Shown here: positions 21,929-31,551 of the stretch, piece after piece
How the letters are laid out: each line of letters opens with the position of its first letter
Numbering within the stretch: position 1 is the stretch's first letter
Assembly (NCBI GenBank): GCA_949825045.1
Contig: OX463807.1
Coordinates: forward strand, 15,153,501-15,217,500
Direction: 5' to 3'
DNA from: Argyresthia goedartella
Taxonomy: Eukaryota; Arthropoda; Insecta; Lepidoptera; Argyresthiidae
Length of the DNA: 64,000 bases
The notes under the pieces: model-generated
Database searches by the model: none
What the model was told of the DNA's origin: nothing
What the model saw: only the letters and a program-made list of their open reading frames with translations
Translations under genes and position numbers: made by a program

Positions 21929-23456
21929 CTAGCGGGAACCTCCGCGGGATTCGAACCCGCTGGGACCCCCGTCGGCCTGGTAACTCGGCTGCTGATGTGC
22001 CACCGGTGGCATATCAGACCGCATGTACATTAGGGGGTCCCAACCCGCATAATAGGCCCCTCGCTGTCCCGGTACCCGACCATACCGGACTGTGAACGGT
22101 GTGCCTGGTGGCCACCGTGGATGGAGGGGGGAGAGCGGATCCAACCTGGGGCGCTCTAGGAATGGGGGCGACATCCGACTGTTCGCCTCCCTGTTCGCCT
22201 CCCAGAGCGACGGGCAGGGTGGCGCAGAAGGTGGTGGGCTCCCAGCCTTCGCGCCACTCATAGGTGCCATCTGACACCCGCCCATAACACGCGGTGAGCC
22301 AGCGGCCCGAAGTCCTCGCTGGCCCTGGACAGCGGCGACCGAACCCCGGCTATCCCGCCTGTTACCCCCCCGCGCTGCCCCCTTCCCCTCGGGGGGGGTT
22401 CCGTCCGCGGGTACCCCAGTCACCCCGTTGGTGACTCCCGTTGCCCGGAGGGGGACTGGGTCCGGCCCTGGTTGGGCCCTGTGACCGACCAACCTGAGTC
22501 CGGCCCTGGTGACCGTCCGATGGGCCTGACCGATTCAGGCACAGCACGATGTGGTGCCTGCCACCGCAGCACTCACAGGGGGACGCGCGTGAGCACTCGC
22601 TCAGCGGGTGCGGCCCCAAACAACCGAAACACAATCGTTGGCGGAAGACCACCTTCCTGCGGGCAGCCACCCCGAGCGCCTTAAAGTTGGCGCAACTGGT
22701 CACCTCATGACCGGCACTGTCGCAGTGCACACAGCCGTCACCCGACGGCGCGGCAATCAAAACAATTCTACTACGTCTACGTCCATTTTGTCTACGAGGT
22801 GTCTTGGATCGCCCGTGCTCGCGCGACATTCTAACCACCTTTAGCATTAATGTCTGCATTTGCTAGGATAACGCCGCTACCTCCTGGCTCAGGGAATGTG
22901 GTGCTGATGATGACGTTGTTGCTGCTGCCATCGATGCTGCTGGTATTTGCGGTTGGTGTGGGACGACTTCGTGGATGCGGTCGGCCAGCTCGGCTACTTC
23001 GTCCAACGGTAGCCTAGATTGGGATGCGATGATGGTCTGCGTACTAGTGGGTAGCCTACTGGTCCATATGGAACGCACGAAGTCTTCAGGCACGCCCGCA
23101 CCAGCCAGACTCTTCAAATGCCGCAGGAACTGCGTCGGCTTCCTATCTCCCAACTCTTGGTTGGTAAGGAGCTGGTGGATCCTCTTTTCCCGTGAAACTG
23201 ATAACCGCTTGACGAGCTCTGTTTTTAATTGTTGGTACTTATCTACCGCTGCCGGTGAAGTAATAACATCCTCCACGATTGATGCCGTGGCAGAATCTAA
23301 CTGGGCCAAAGCGTAGTGAAATTTAGTGGTATCCGATGTTATATTGACCAACACAAAATGACTCTCTAGCTGCATTAACCACGGCGCTGGTTTATCGGGG
23401 TAAAATGGCGGTACCCGCACTCCAACTCTGCTTATTTCGGGCTCGTTGTCTGGCAT
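21929..23456 (-). pseudogene. gag: Chimeric gag: gypsy capsid joined to BEL nucleocapsid
   Basis: The ATG at 23,456 opens CsRn1-type gag (VPPFYPDKPAPWL, LGDRKPTQFLRHL, LTSRLP-like region near 23,000). A TAG at 22,865-22,863 interrupts it; the same frame continues through an Arg-rich stretch to about 22,766. There gypsy homology ends and BEL gag begins in frame, with CVHCDSAGHEVTSC, CFGCLGPHPLSEC and CECCGGRHHIVLC knuckles. The C7 run at 22,365-22,371 shifts the frame; the other copy has C6 and stays open. The frame ends TAG at 21,931-21,929, 45 bases before the pol ATG and in the pol frame. The fusion is most simply a BEL insertion whose 5' LTR and gag start were deleted. Confidence 0.85.
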
Positions 23457-23483
23457 GATGTGTTCTTTTCTCGGGGTCACCAC

Positions 23484-23853
23484 TGTGGTAGGTTGGTCGC
23501 AATTCGGGCTTAGACATAAATTAAACGTCCGAATGTTCCAACAATCACTTTTAATTTGCACGAACACGGTACAAAGATAGAAGGAGAAAGTTTATAATAT
23601 TGCTATAGAATACCCGAAAGCACAGAGGAGAAGGTCTCAAGCAGTACAAGCACAATAATTAAATGATAATATGAGCGCAAGCGTATTGCGGGAGCGAGTA
23701 CGATAATTTGCATCGAGCGACGTGCGCACAGAGGCGAGGCGTTATGAGTACTGGCGCGGGCGCCGGGCCCGCCATCGGCCGCCGCCGTCATCCACGCAGA
23801 TAACGGGATTCTCGCATCTAATATGAAAATGGGTTTGCTTGTCCGCTTGTACA
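23484..23853 (-). repeat. CsRn1-like gypsy 5' LTR (right arm)
   Basis: On the minus strand it starts TGTACAAGCGG and ends CTACCACA. TGGTGACCCC, the tRNA-Trp primer site, follows at 23,482-23,473, then gag. It pairs with 2,138-2,526 and shares its outer flank with that copy. No 3' LTR of this element is present in the window. Confidence 0.7.
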
Positions 23854-24481
23854 AAATGTTAATTTAAATGTTAAGTTTAGTTCTTCAGCTAGTATTAATG
23901 TTACATATTTGAGTGCACGTTGTAAAAACCTAATTATAGGTTTGTTTATAGAATAATAAGTTTTTAGAATTAAGTTTAGTTTTAAGTTTTATATTAAGTT
24001 AACAATAATTTTATATTTAATCAATAAAACTTATTTAATAATTATTATAGCTAAGAGTAGGTATTAAGTACACTACATATGTATGTTTTTATTACTTTAA
24101 ATATTTCATAACTTCATAATTTCTTTATTGCACACAGATGATATAAAAAAGAGTTAATAAAAATAGTGTACACAGGCGAGCTTATCTCTAATAAGAGATC
24201 TCTTCCAGCAAACTAGGTTTTAACCTGGTTTGCTGGAAGAATCAACTGAATCAACATTTCCAACTTTAGTTGGAAATGTTGATTGCTGAGCAGGGGTAGA
24301 CCTATGTGTACAACAATATGATAAACATAACTACTAACATAACACACAACATAAATATTAATGAATAAAATAAAATATATAATGACTATAATTATGTACT
24401 AAATACTTATAATATAATACTAACTACTACTATTATATATAAATGTGCTAATAAATACTTACATACGTACTACCTATAATT
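23854..24481 (-). other. AT-rich spacer and LINE 3' UTR
   Basis: This corresponds to 1,575-2,137 on the left. The LINE polyadenylation-like CTTTATTGCACA (minus: CAATAAAG) lies near 24,122. No open frame is present. The double hairpin is inside the LINE 3' UTR part. Confidence 0.6.
24201..24284. repeat. Double foldback hairpin in LINE 3' UTR
   Basis: The first hairpin has 19-base arms (24,201-24,219 and 24,222-24,240, one mismatch) with a TT loop. The second has 17-bp perfect arms (24,249-24,265 and 24,268-24,284), also with a TT loop. Eight bases separate them. The uninterrupted left arm has the outer flanks directly joined (near 1,757-1,793), which shows that the inner arms are later inverted copies of the flanks. 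Confidence 0.95.
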
Positions 24482-25611
24482 CTAAAGAGAGAGGTAATGC
24501 TTCTTCACGCGACTTTTAAACATATTGAGAGTAAGACTGTCCCTGATGGTGCCAGGGAGTGCATTCCACAACCGAATGGCCCGGAGTCTAAGACCGTGGT
24601 CATAGAACGCGGTGTTATGCTGTGGAGTTGTGAGCAAAGAAAATGCGTGAGTTCTCCGAGGCCTGCTGGAAGAAAGAAATTGAAAACTGTCTCGTAGGAA
24701 AGTTGGATAGCGTGGATTCCGTAAAATGTTGCAGAGGAAATTGAGGATATGAAAATCACGGCGAAGACGGATCGGCAGCCACTTTAACTCCTTGCGATGT
24801 TGTGATATATGGTCGTACTTGCGCAGCCCGAAGATAAACCGAATCCCGATATTTTGAAGTCGTTCGAGTCTGTTCAGTAGTTCTTCGTTAGCACTGACCC
24901 AGCATACATCAGCATAGTCGATGAGGCGTAGAAAGAGAGACTGAGCGAGAGTGATTTTGTTCTGTCGAGGCAAGAAGAACTGAAGTCTCCTAAGAGAGTA
25001 AAAAGTCGCAAATACTCGGCGACTGACTTCATTGACATGCGAAGACCAGGACAGCTGGTTGTCAAAGATAACCACATGGTCCAGCGTCGAACCAGCCGGC
25101 AGAGAAGGAAGAGACGTTCAGGGATCTGTGAAGCTCAACGAGAATTTCGAAATCTACGCTGTTGAAGGCACTACTGAAATCAAGTAAAGCCAATACGGAA
25201 AGCTGTTTGTGGTCCATGGCTAGCTGGATGTAATCTGTGACCTTCAGCAGAGCCGTGACAGTGCTATAACCCGGTCGGAATCCTGACTGGAACTTGTTTA
25301 GCAGATTGTTTGAGGAGAGGTAATAGGAAAGCTGGTTATGGACAATGGTCTCAAGGACTTTGGAGAGGATGGGCAAGATTGAAATAGGACGGTACTCTTT
25401 GAAAGATGTGGGACTAGAGGTTTTGGGTAATGGGATGACTAGTGCTTTTTTCCACACTGTGGGGACAACGCCATTAGCTAAAGAATAGTTTATAACGTGT
25501 GTTATTGCTGGTTATAGTTCGTCTAGGATTGTCAATAGCATTTTAAGACAAACTTTGTCATCACCTACAGCTTTCGAGTTGACTGCTAATAGTAGAAAAA
25601 ATATAATAAAA
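24482..25611 (-). pseudogene. Jockey-like LINE reverse transcriptase, internally deleted
   Basis: On the minus strand the frame 25,457-25,062 carries the reverse transcriptase fingers (WKKALVIPLPKTSSP, FRPGYSTVTALL, LLDFSSAFNSVD). It jumps at about 25,085 to the thumb and C-terminal part, open at 25,075-24,482 (LIDYADVCW, LWNALPGTIRD). Motif B and YADD are deleted. The 5' end fades at about 25,611, near the same codon as the left arm (LLLAVNS), so both arms inherit one truncated insertion. It cannot be active. Confidence 0.9.
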
Positions 25612-25658
25612 ATGCGTTGATGTGGTACAGTCATAGGCCTTATAAGTATTATAATTAT

Positions 25659-25776
25659 AGAACGGCACATTCAGCCAACGTGTGGCATGTAACGATGGAC
25701 GGACAAACTGATAGACGGACAGAGGAGGCTTAATGATAGGGTCCCGTTTGGGGTCCTTCGAGTATGGAGCCCTAAA
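25659..25776 (+). repeat. Fragment of a common moth interspersed repeat
   Basis: ATGGACGGACAAACTGATAG and TAGGGTCCCGTTTGGG resemble the right end of the repeat at 31,314-31,551 (GACGGACGGACGG, AGGGTTCCCGTTTTACCC). Only the distal third is present. Confidence 0.55.
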
Positions 25777-26200
25777 TTCTATCAGCCAATTTTGAATGAA
25801 ATTCAGGGAAAGATTGGTGGCTGGTGGTAATAAAAGATACTACCCGCCAAAGTTAACTTGGCACCCGCGAGGAATGCGATTTCCTATCCCTCTCTCGCTG
25901 GCTCTCGCCCTCAACGCGAATGACCTACATACATTCGTAACATGACGCAAAAAATAAACAAAAGACTGCGCATTTGTATATTTCACCAACATACGTCACA
26001 GAGGCAACCAATACGAGAATAACCAACCATTGCTCGTTTCTGAAAAAAAAAACCTACAATATATTCGGCTAACTAACCATGTAATGGCTTGGTAGATCGG
26101 TTGGTAGGGTTTTTATCTGTGGCATACGAATATGGATATGGAAATGACTTCGTAATAGATTTAATTTTAATTAATTAAAAATTAATAAATTTAAATTTAA
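25777..26200. other. Non-coding, nothing recognised
   Basis: I see no coding, RNA or terminal-repeat signal apart from an AT-only patch at 26,160-26,200 with TTAATTAA-like runs just before the palindrome. Confidence 0.5.
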
Positions 26201-26262
26201 TAAAAATGTTGTTAGGCTTGTCTTGTAAAACAACTTACAAGACAAGCCTAACAACATTTTTA
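26201..26262. repeat. Perfect 28-bp hairpin
   Basis: The arms 26,201-26,228 and 26,235-26,262 are exact inverted complements around the loop AACAAC. The stem contains GTTAGGCTTGTCTTG. A perfect stem of this length does not persist long by drift, so it is recent. It could be a foldback mutation, or a hairpin RNA source if transcribed. Confidence 0.95.
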
Positions 26263-27372
26263 TATAACATCACAGGACTAACTACGGCAATAGGATAATA
26301 GTAGCCGTGGTTTTACAAAGAACTGCCAAAACCTACAAAACAAGCGAAATCGTAACCTATTTTTCAAAAACTGCTAAAAAGTCACATTTCCAAACACTCT
26401 TCATAACTAAATTGTTTTATCTCACTTACCGGAATAATTCAATGTAAACACCAATTCCGGACAGCTACATCACTGGACTATACGGATTTTTAATGACTTC
26501 CTTAATTAAATGCTCTCGCGCACCTGTCGAATTTGTAATTATTTAGTTTTATTAATTTTTATTTTCTCAAGTAAGCGAATTTGTATTCTTTTTGAGAAAT
26601 AAATATCTTCAACCATTTAATAATAATACCTATAATAGAGGTATGTTTGTAACACAAAGAGTTTCATTCTTAACTTGGTAAACATAGTCAACAACAACAA
26701 AGAGTTGTTCCAAACGACACAAAACAAAATCTAAGATTCTGTGGATATCTGGATATTAACAAAGCATTTCTCTGAATAACAAAACTCTTTGCATTATGAT
26801 TTACTTAATTTTACTGTGTGAGTCGGTGGGACAATTATTGATGAGTATGTCAAATAGCGCATGTTCACTGCGCGGCATGCATTGTTTCATTTAATAGTCC
26901 CTATAGTAAAAACGCATTGGATTCGACGCATCATCTTGTTCTCAAGGCAGGCGAGCTTTTATCTGGTATTATGCCCCATAAGACGCTGGCATCGAATTTT
27001 TCGTGGTACAGGCCACGCTCAATACGATTTGGAAATATTTTAAAGGCTTGAGATACATACAGCCTCTGGGGTCAACGTATTTACGTACGATCGCCTGCGG
27101 GACTCAGTGGAACGTTGTCGCGGAGCGCGGGAACTGCGGGGCACGGCTTCGAGCGTTTTGAATTCGCACGGGCGGGTTTTGTTGTTTGTTTTGTGTGTGA
27201 ATCAATAGTTTTATAAGGTGGAAATTTGGCTAGGGCAAGCAGTGCCTCCCAGCCTCTATAATATGTTCGCCTCTGCTCGAGAGTTCGGTTCGTTTCATAA
27301 TAATATCACTCGAGAGTTTTAATGCCTAATTATGTACAGTTACATATACTAGTTTATCTACAAACATATCAT
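26263..27372. other. Non-coding, one GC-rich patch
   Basis: No credible gene is present; the 60-codon frame at 26,861 matches nothing I know. At 27,085-27,180 the base composition changes to GC- and CpG-rich (CGCGGAGCGCGGGAACTGCG), and CTCGAGAGTT occurs twice (about 27,277 and 27,309). The patch could be a promoter or a repeat fragment; I cannot decide. Confidence 0.4.
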
Positions 27373-27678
27373 AAGCTCTCTTTGATGTGTTCATGAACCG
27401 CATGTTCAACCGGCATTGTGGCATTGATCATTGCTCTGCAGTTGTTTAGCTTGTTCTGTAGTACCAACTTCACAGACAAACTAGGGGCGGCACGCAGGCG
27501 GTCGTCGGTGTTCGAAAATTGAATGTCATAATTTGACAAATTTTGGTACATTATGGTCATAATGATCAATATTCAGATAAGAAATGAGTTTTTACCAAGA
27601 AGTTTATCATTATGCTGGTCGTAACGTGTGGTTTTTGGACGCAGTAAAGAGGGTTTATGATACTTGTGTAGGTAAAGT
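27373..27678 (+). repeat. Dispersed 300-bp repeat, member 1
   Basis: It aligns along its length with 37,641-37,920 in the same orientation. Shared blocks include CCGGCATTGTGGCA, TGATCATTGCTCTGC, TTGTTTAGCTTGTTC, AAGAAATGAGTTTTTACCAA and GCAGTAAAGAGGGTTTATGA. No terminal repeats, tail or promoter boxes are visible, so its class is unknown. Confidence 0.85.
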
Positions 27679-28810
27679 TATAAATGTACTATTTGGTGTT
27701 TGATAAGATAGTGATTTTTTGAGAATTTCATTTAATTAATCGGCGTATTATGCCTAAAAATGGCTTTATTCTTGCCGTGGTTTCTTGATGCATTGTGATT
27801 TTTTTTTAACCAATCCCCCTTTACCCTTCGTTTAAGGTTGAATATGCTATAAAGAACACACTCTTACGCTCTTTTTCTCTTTTGTCGTTTTGTGTTACGT
27901 GTGTTTGTTAAGGTTTTCATGAAGCAATTTTCCAGATTTATCGTCGCGCGATTCAGTAATAATGTCAGACAATATCAGTATATTTGTCAATCAAAAACTG
28001 GATTTATGGACATACTTTTAAATATGTAATATTAATACCAACATGATTGGAGATCGAAGCCTAGAGAAAAACAGACAGATAGATATAGATTGAAATAATT
28101 TTAAAACATTGACATGATGATAATAAACACATATTTTCTCCAAAACTTGAGAGAGCAAGTGCCTACTTGTTGCCTTACGATGTTGTCAGAGAATATCCAA
28201 TTAAATGGAAATTTCATAAAGCGCCCGACGTAATTTTGGCGTCTACGCGATGTTTCATTAACGATGTTATGTTTCAGCTGTTACCATGCACTATGATATA
28301 CAAGCTTGTGGGTTTTTATTTTGTTATTTATTCGTCACAAAATTTTCGTATCCACGCAATTCTTTTACGTAGACTAGTATTGAATCACACTGGTAAAACG
28401 TCTTGCTACAATTAATAGCCTTGGGCACAGGAAAGACGTTCCTTGATCACCATGTATTTATTTTGTCCTATTTATACGACACCCACACGCTGTGCCCACG
28501 ATCTTGTCTACCCATGACCCTTGACTTTTGCCTTTTTCGTAGATATATAATACTTACGACTGTATTCCTAATAAGGGATAGCATTGCTTAAGAATCTCAT
28601 TGATCTTGGAGGGGAAAAAATTTAATTACCCAGGAGTCAGACCTCCCCACATATTTAGCGGGCATCAGCTCGTGTGATATAAGGACTAAAAATAACCCCT
28701 TGTGTTTCACAGTTATCGATATTCGATTTTACTGTGAGCTATGGCCACGGTATATGCTCAAGGGTCTTTTTGAAGGCCGTTACATAAAACACCAGGGGGG
28801 TTATTACCTA
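27679..28810. other. Non-coding, nothing recognised
   Basis: Two short frames (28,167-28,415 and 28,403-28,591) lack any motif and look like chance. CCCCCTTTACCC at about 27,826 recalls the MITE core at 29,965-30,003, perhaps a remnant. Confidence 0.4.
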
Positions 28811-28906
28811 CTCTTATAGCAGGACCTAAACTAAACTGCCCCGCTTTTTCGTTCTATTATTAGTACGGCAAAGGAGAGCAATTCAGTTTAGGTCCTGCTA
28901 TAAGAG
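28811..28906. repeat. 22-bp inverted repeats around a 52-base centre
   Basis: CTCTTATAGCAGGACCTAAA begins the left arm (28,811-28,832) and its exact complement forms 28,885-28,906. Weaker pairing continues outward (GTTATTACCTA with TTGGTAGTAACTCC). It resembles a very short MITE or hairpin element; no clear target duplication was found. Confidence 0.85.
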
Positions 28907-29726
28907 TTGGTAGTAACTCCACAGCCCCGTGAAACGAAAGCATCTCAAATCCATATTTGAGAAAGTTTTGACAGATGACGGCGGGTAATTAACACGGGCT
29001 TTTAACCCCGGATTCTCCTAATTATTTCTCCAAATTAAGAATTCGAAGTTCAGTAATTAATGCCGACTTGAACCACACTTGAGACGGTCGCTTAATACAT
29101 TTTAAACACTATGTAACACATAAAATATTTATAAATCTGAGCCAGCTGCCTCGTTGCTTGGGGCGATTTAGAAAGGTGTCAGGGGCGGGCAGCGTTACTC
29201 CAGCGTTAATATGCACACGTCCTAACACAGTAATGCCTAACAGATTTGGATACCTAATAAATCTATGGACAGACTGAATATCTTCTTAACTGAGAGCTCA
29301 AACGGAGGTAAATTATCTATAATATAGCTTAAATATAACATGGCCAAGTTACATGGTAAAGCGTCTCTATGTCAGCTGTCAGCCAGATACCCACTTAACA
29401 AGTTAGATAAGTCTAGCTTTAGTAAATCCAAATAGTAGTAATATATAAGTCACACTTGGTGAAATTTTAAGGCGTCAAAACTTACGATAGAGTCCAGTTC
29501 CAAACTCAATTTTAGGGTTGCTAACCCGAAGGATGATAAAGGGGACCATATGAGGGATACGAAGCCTCTGCAGTATGTCCCCATACAAGACATGTGTTTC
29601 AATATGCCTTTGCCTGCCCCTGCCAAATTATTAAATATCATCGATAGTTTCGCGATACTTATTTACTTATTATGTACTTATTATCGTCATCGGTGGCGCA
29701 ATTGGTTTGATAATTCGCAATTTGGT
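28907..29726. other. Non-coding, nothing recognised
   Basis: There is a small hairpin at about 28,948 (CTCAAAT, loop CCAT, ATTTGAG). Otherwise I see no coding or repeat structure. Confidence 0.4.
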
Positions 29727-30240
29727 ATCGATGTCGCAGTGGGTGGTTTAAATCAGACACTTAACAAACTCTCTAGACCGTTGATTAAATGCCGACGTTT
29801 AACAAAGTCACTAACTAGCATTTTGATTTAAATAAAGCATCGTTGAAAACGTTTAACAATCTGGCTTACCGAAAGCCAGCGTGTTGTAAAACAAAATGGC
29901 GTTACGACAACAGCTGATTTGCACAGCTTTTATCAGGGCGAAACATTGCGGTAGCTTAGGTGAAGGGTAAAGGGGGTGAGCGAAGCGAAGCCCCCTTTAC
30001 CCTTTTTTAGGTTAAACATGTAAAAATAACAGAAATACTTAAAACATAAACATAAGTACACATAAAAAATATTTATATTTATATGTCTTGTTGCATAGGA
30101 ACGTTTAGACAACTCGTTAAACGTTTCGTTCATTCACTTGTCTGACGGAATTTTAGTGACTTGGTTAAACGTCGGCATTTAATTAACGGTCTATAGAGTT
30201 AGTTAAGTATCTGATTTAACCAACTAACTGCGACATCGAT
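29727..30240. mobile_element. Foldback MITE with long terminal inverted repeats
   Basis: The ends 29,727-29,811 and 30,156-30,240 are about 85-base imperfect inverted repeats starting ATCGATGTCGCAGT. Pairing continues more weakly inward around ACGTTTAAC. The centre holds a second hairpin, AAGGGTAAAGGGGG pairing with CCCCCTTTACCCTT (about 29,965-30,006). No transposase is encoded. A relative lies at 36,892-37,189. The superfamily is unknown because I could not fix a target duplication. Confidence 0.85.
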
Positions 30241-30855
30241 TCCATGTTCGGACATAATTTACGTTTTTTTGTAATACTTTCTAGTCCTTAACTTTTCTAG
30301 TACGATGGTGCGGAACCCTTCGTGTGTAATTCCGACCCGTACTAGACCGATATTTAAATAGTTTTGAAGCCTGCGGAATCGGCTAACTATCAGCTTTGTT
30401 TACAATTCTTTAACCCCTTAACGCATGGCCATACCCGAAATGGTACGCGTATTTCAACCTTATTGCTTGGTACTTAAGTTCAAAACTTTTGAAACCACTA
30501 ATTATATCGGTTAGTTTGTAGTTAAGGGTTAACTACCTACTTGTCTTGACTAACAAATGTTCGCAATAAGAACTCGTTTCGATGATTGAGGACCATTTTG
30601 TTAACCGTGTAATTACCGTATACTCGTTCTAAAACGGGCTACATGAGTTCTAATTCGCGATTTCGTCATGTCACAATTGGGGATTCCTCGACATCTTTCC
30701 GTCCTGGTGTAGCTGGGCAGTTCCCACCGTGGCCTTTGCTATTCGACAGCCATGTTTCCATGGCATACTCTACCCAATCGGAATTGAAAGATAGCGTACC
30801 CAAAAGGTCATGCCGTGCAAACGTCGCATTTGCAGGCAGATAAAGAACGGAACGA
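30241..30855. other. Non-coding, nothing recognised
   Basis: AT-rich to 30,640, then more balanced sequence. A frame on the minus strand (30,935-30,666) contains no motif I know and overlaps the hairpin cluster, so I do not call it a gene. Confidence 0.4.
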
Positions 30856-30992
30856 GGAACGGGTTCGTATATGTCAGACACATAACATATACGACTCCGT
30901 TCCCGTACAGCTAAAAAATGTTGGTTCAAATCCATATTTGAACCAACATTCTTCCTCCGGCAAAGGAACGAACTATTTCGTTCCTTTGCCGG
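30856..30992. repeat. Cluster of three hairpins
   Basis: Hairpin 1: 19-base arms, two mismatches, at 30,856-30,874 and 30,885-30,903. Hairpin 2: 15-bp perfect arms at 30,917-30,931 and 30,936-30,950 with a CCAT loop. Hairpin 3: 16-bp perfect arms at 30,957-30,972 and 30,977-30,992 with a CTAT loop. Hairpins 2 and 3 are six bases apart and have the same paired layout as 897-982 and 24,201-24,284. Confidence 0.95.
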
Positions 30993-31313
30993 ATGGGAGC
31001 CGGGTCGTATAAGTCAGCTACGATCTTTATCCACAAACTTCAGGAATGTTTGGTGCCTCGCCTTGAAGGAATGTTATTGTCTGGCCCGGAAACATTGCCC
31101 GCGTTTCGCTCATTGTATAACCAACTGGGGCATATGACGGTAGCATTCCAACTCGAAAGTACAAGTTATTTTTCATAAGCCCCGCATTCTTTATGACATA
31201 AATCGCAGGATAATTAGGTAAGGACTGGTAGAGCCTGCCGAATAAAATCCCCTACAGAAAAGTCTGCAATATACTGAGGGTGACGAGGTAAAGCAAATAA
31301 AATAAAAATAAAA
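30993..31313. other. Non-coding, nothing recognised
   Basis: I see no coding, RNA or repeat signal here other than a short AT-rich run leading into the repeat at 31,314. Confidence 0.4.
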
Positions 31314-31551
31314 GGGCCAAGCGCGAGTCGGACTCGCGCAGGAAGGGTTCCGTACCATTTTATTTGTTTACTTTATTCTGCTTTTTAGTATTATTTGTTA
31401 TAGCGGCAACAGAAATACATCATCTGTAAAAATTTAAACTCTCTAACTGTTATGGTTCATGGGATACAGCCTGGTGACTGACGGACGGACGGACGGAAAG
31501 CGGAGTCTTAGTAATAGGGTTCCCGTTTTACCCTTTGGGTACGGAACCCTT
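31314..31551 (+). repeat. Common lepidopteran-type interspersed repeat
   Basis: It begins GGGCCAAGCGCGAGTCGG, contains GAAGGGTTCCGTACCATTTT, TATAGCGGCAACAGAAATAC and (GACG)n, and ends TTTGGGTACGGAACCCTTA. I know this wording from many moth and butterfly sequences, and it is the main reason for the host call. The GGGTTCCGTACC block and the ending GGTACGGAACCC are inverted complements. It is non-coding. Confidence 0.8.

Larger units (their letters stand above)
23412..25611 (-). repeat. Right arm of the old inverted duplication
   Basis: This is the reverse-complement partner of 1-2,597. It differs by an internal deletion of about 455 bases in the LINE (removing the YADD region, near 25,085) and by the added double hairpin at 24,201-24,284. 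Homology starts in gag at about 23,412 and reaches at least the point matching base 1 of the window. Confidence 0.85.

Noticed and set aside
21940..21975. Perfect tRNA B-box (GGTTCGAATCC on the minus strand), also at 52,936-52,971
   Set aside because: There is no A box or acceptor partner at tRNA spacing, and the stretch is coding sequence at the BEL gag end. Treated as coincidence.
22863..23567. BEL/Pao gag for the whole minus-strand gag
   Set aside because: The capsid sequence, the tRNA-Trp primer site and the matching protease and reverse transcriptase pieces are CsRn1-like gypsy; only the zinc-knuckle part is BEL.
28167..28591. Two short open frames as possible host genes
   Set aside because: No motif, no codon pattern, AT-rich, and no ATG context or splice structure supporting a gene.
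30666..30935. 89-codon minus-strand frame
   Set aside because: It runs through the hairpin cluster, has no recognisable domain and is probably chance.
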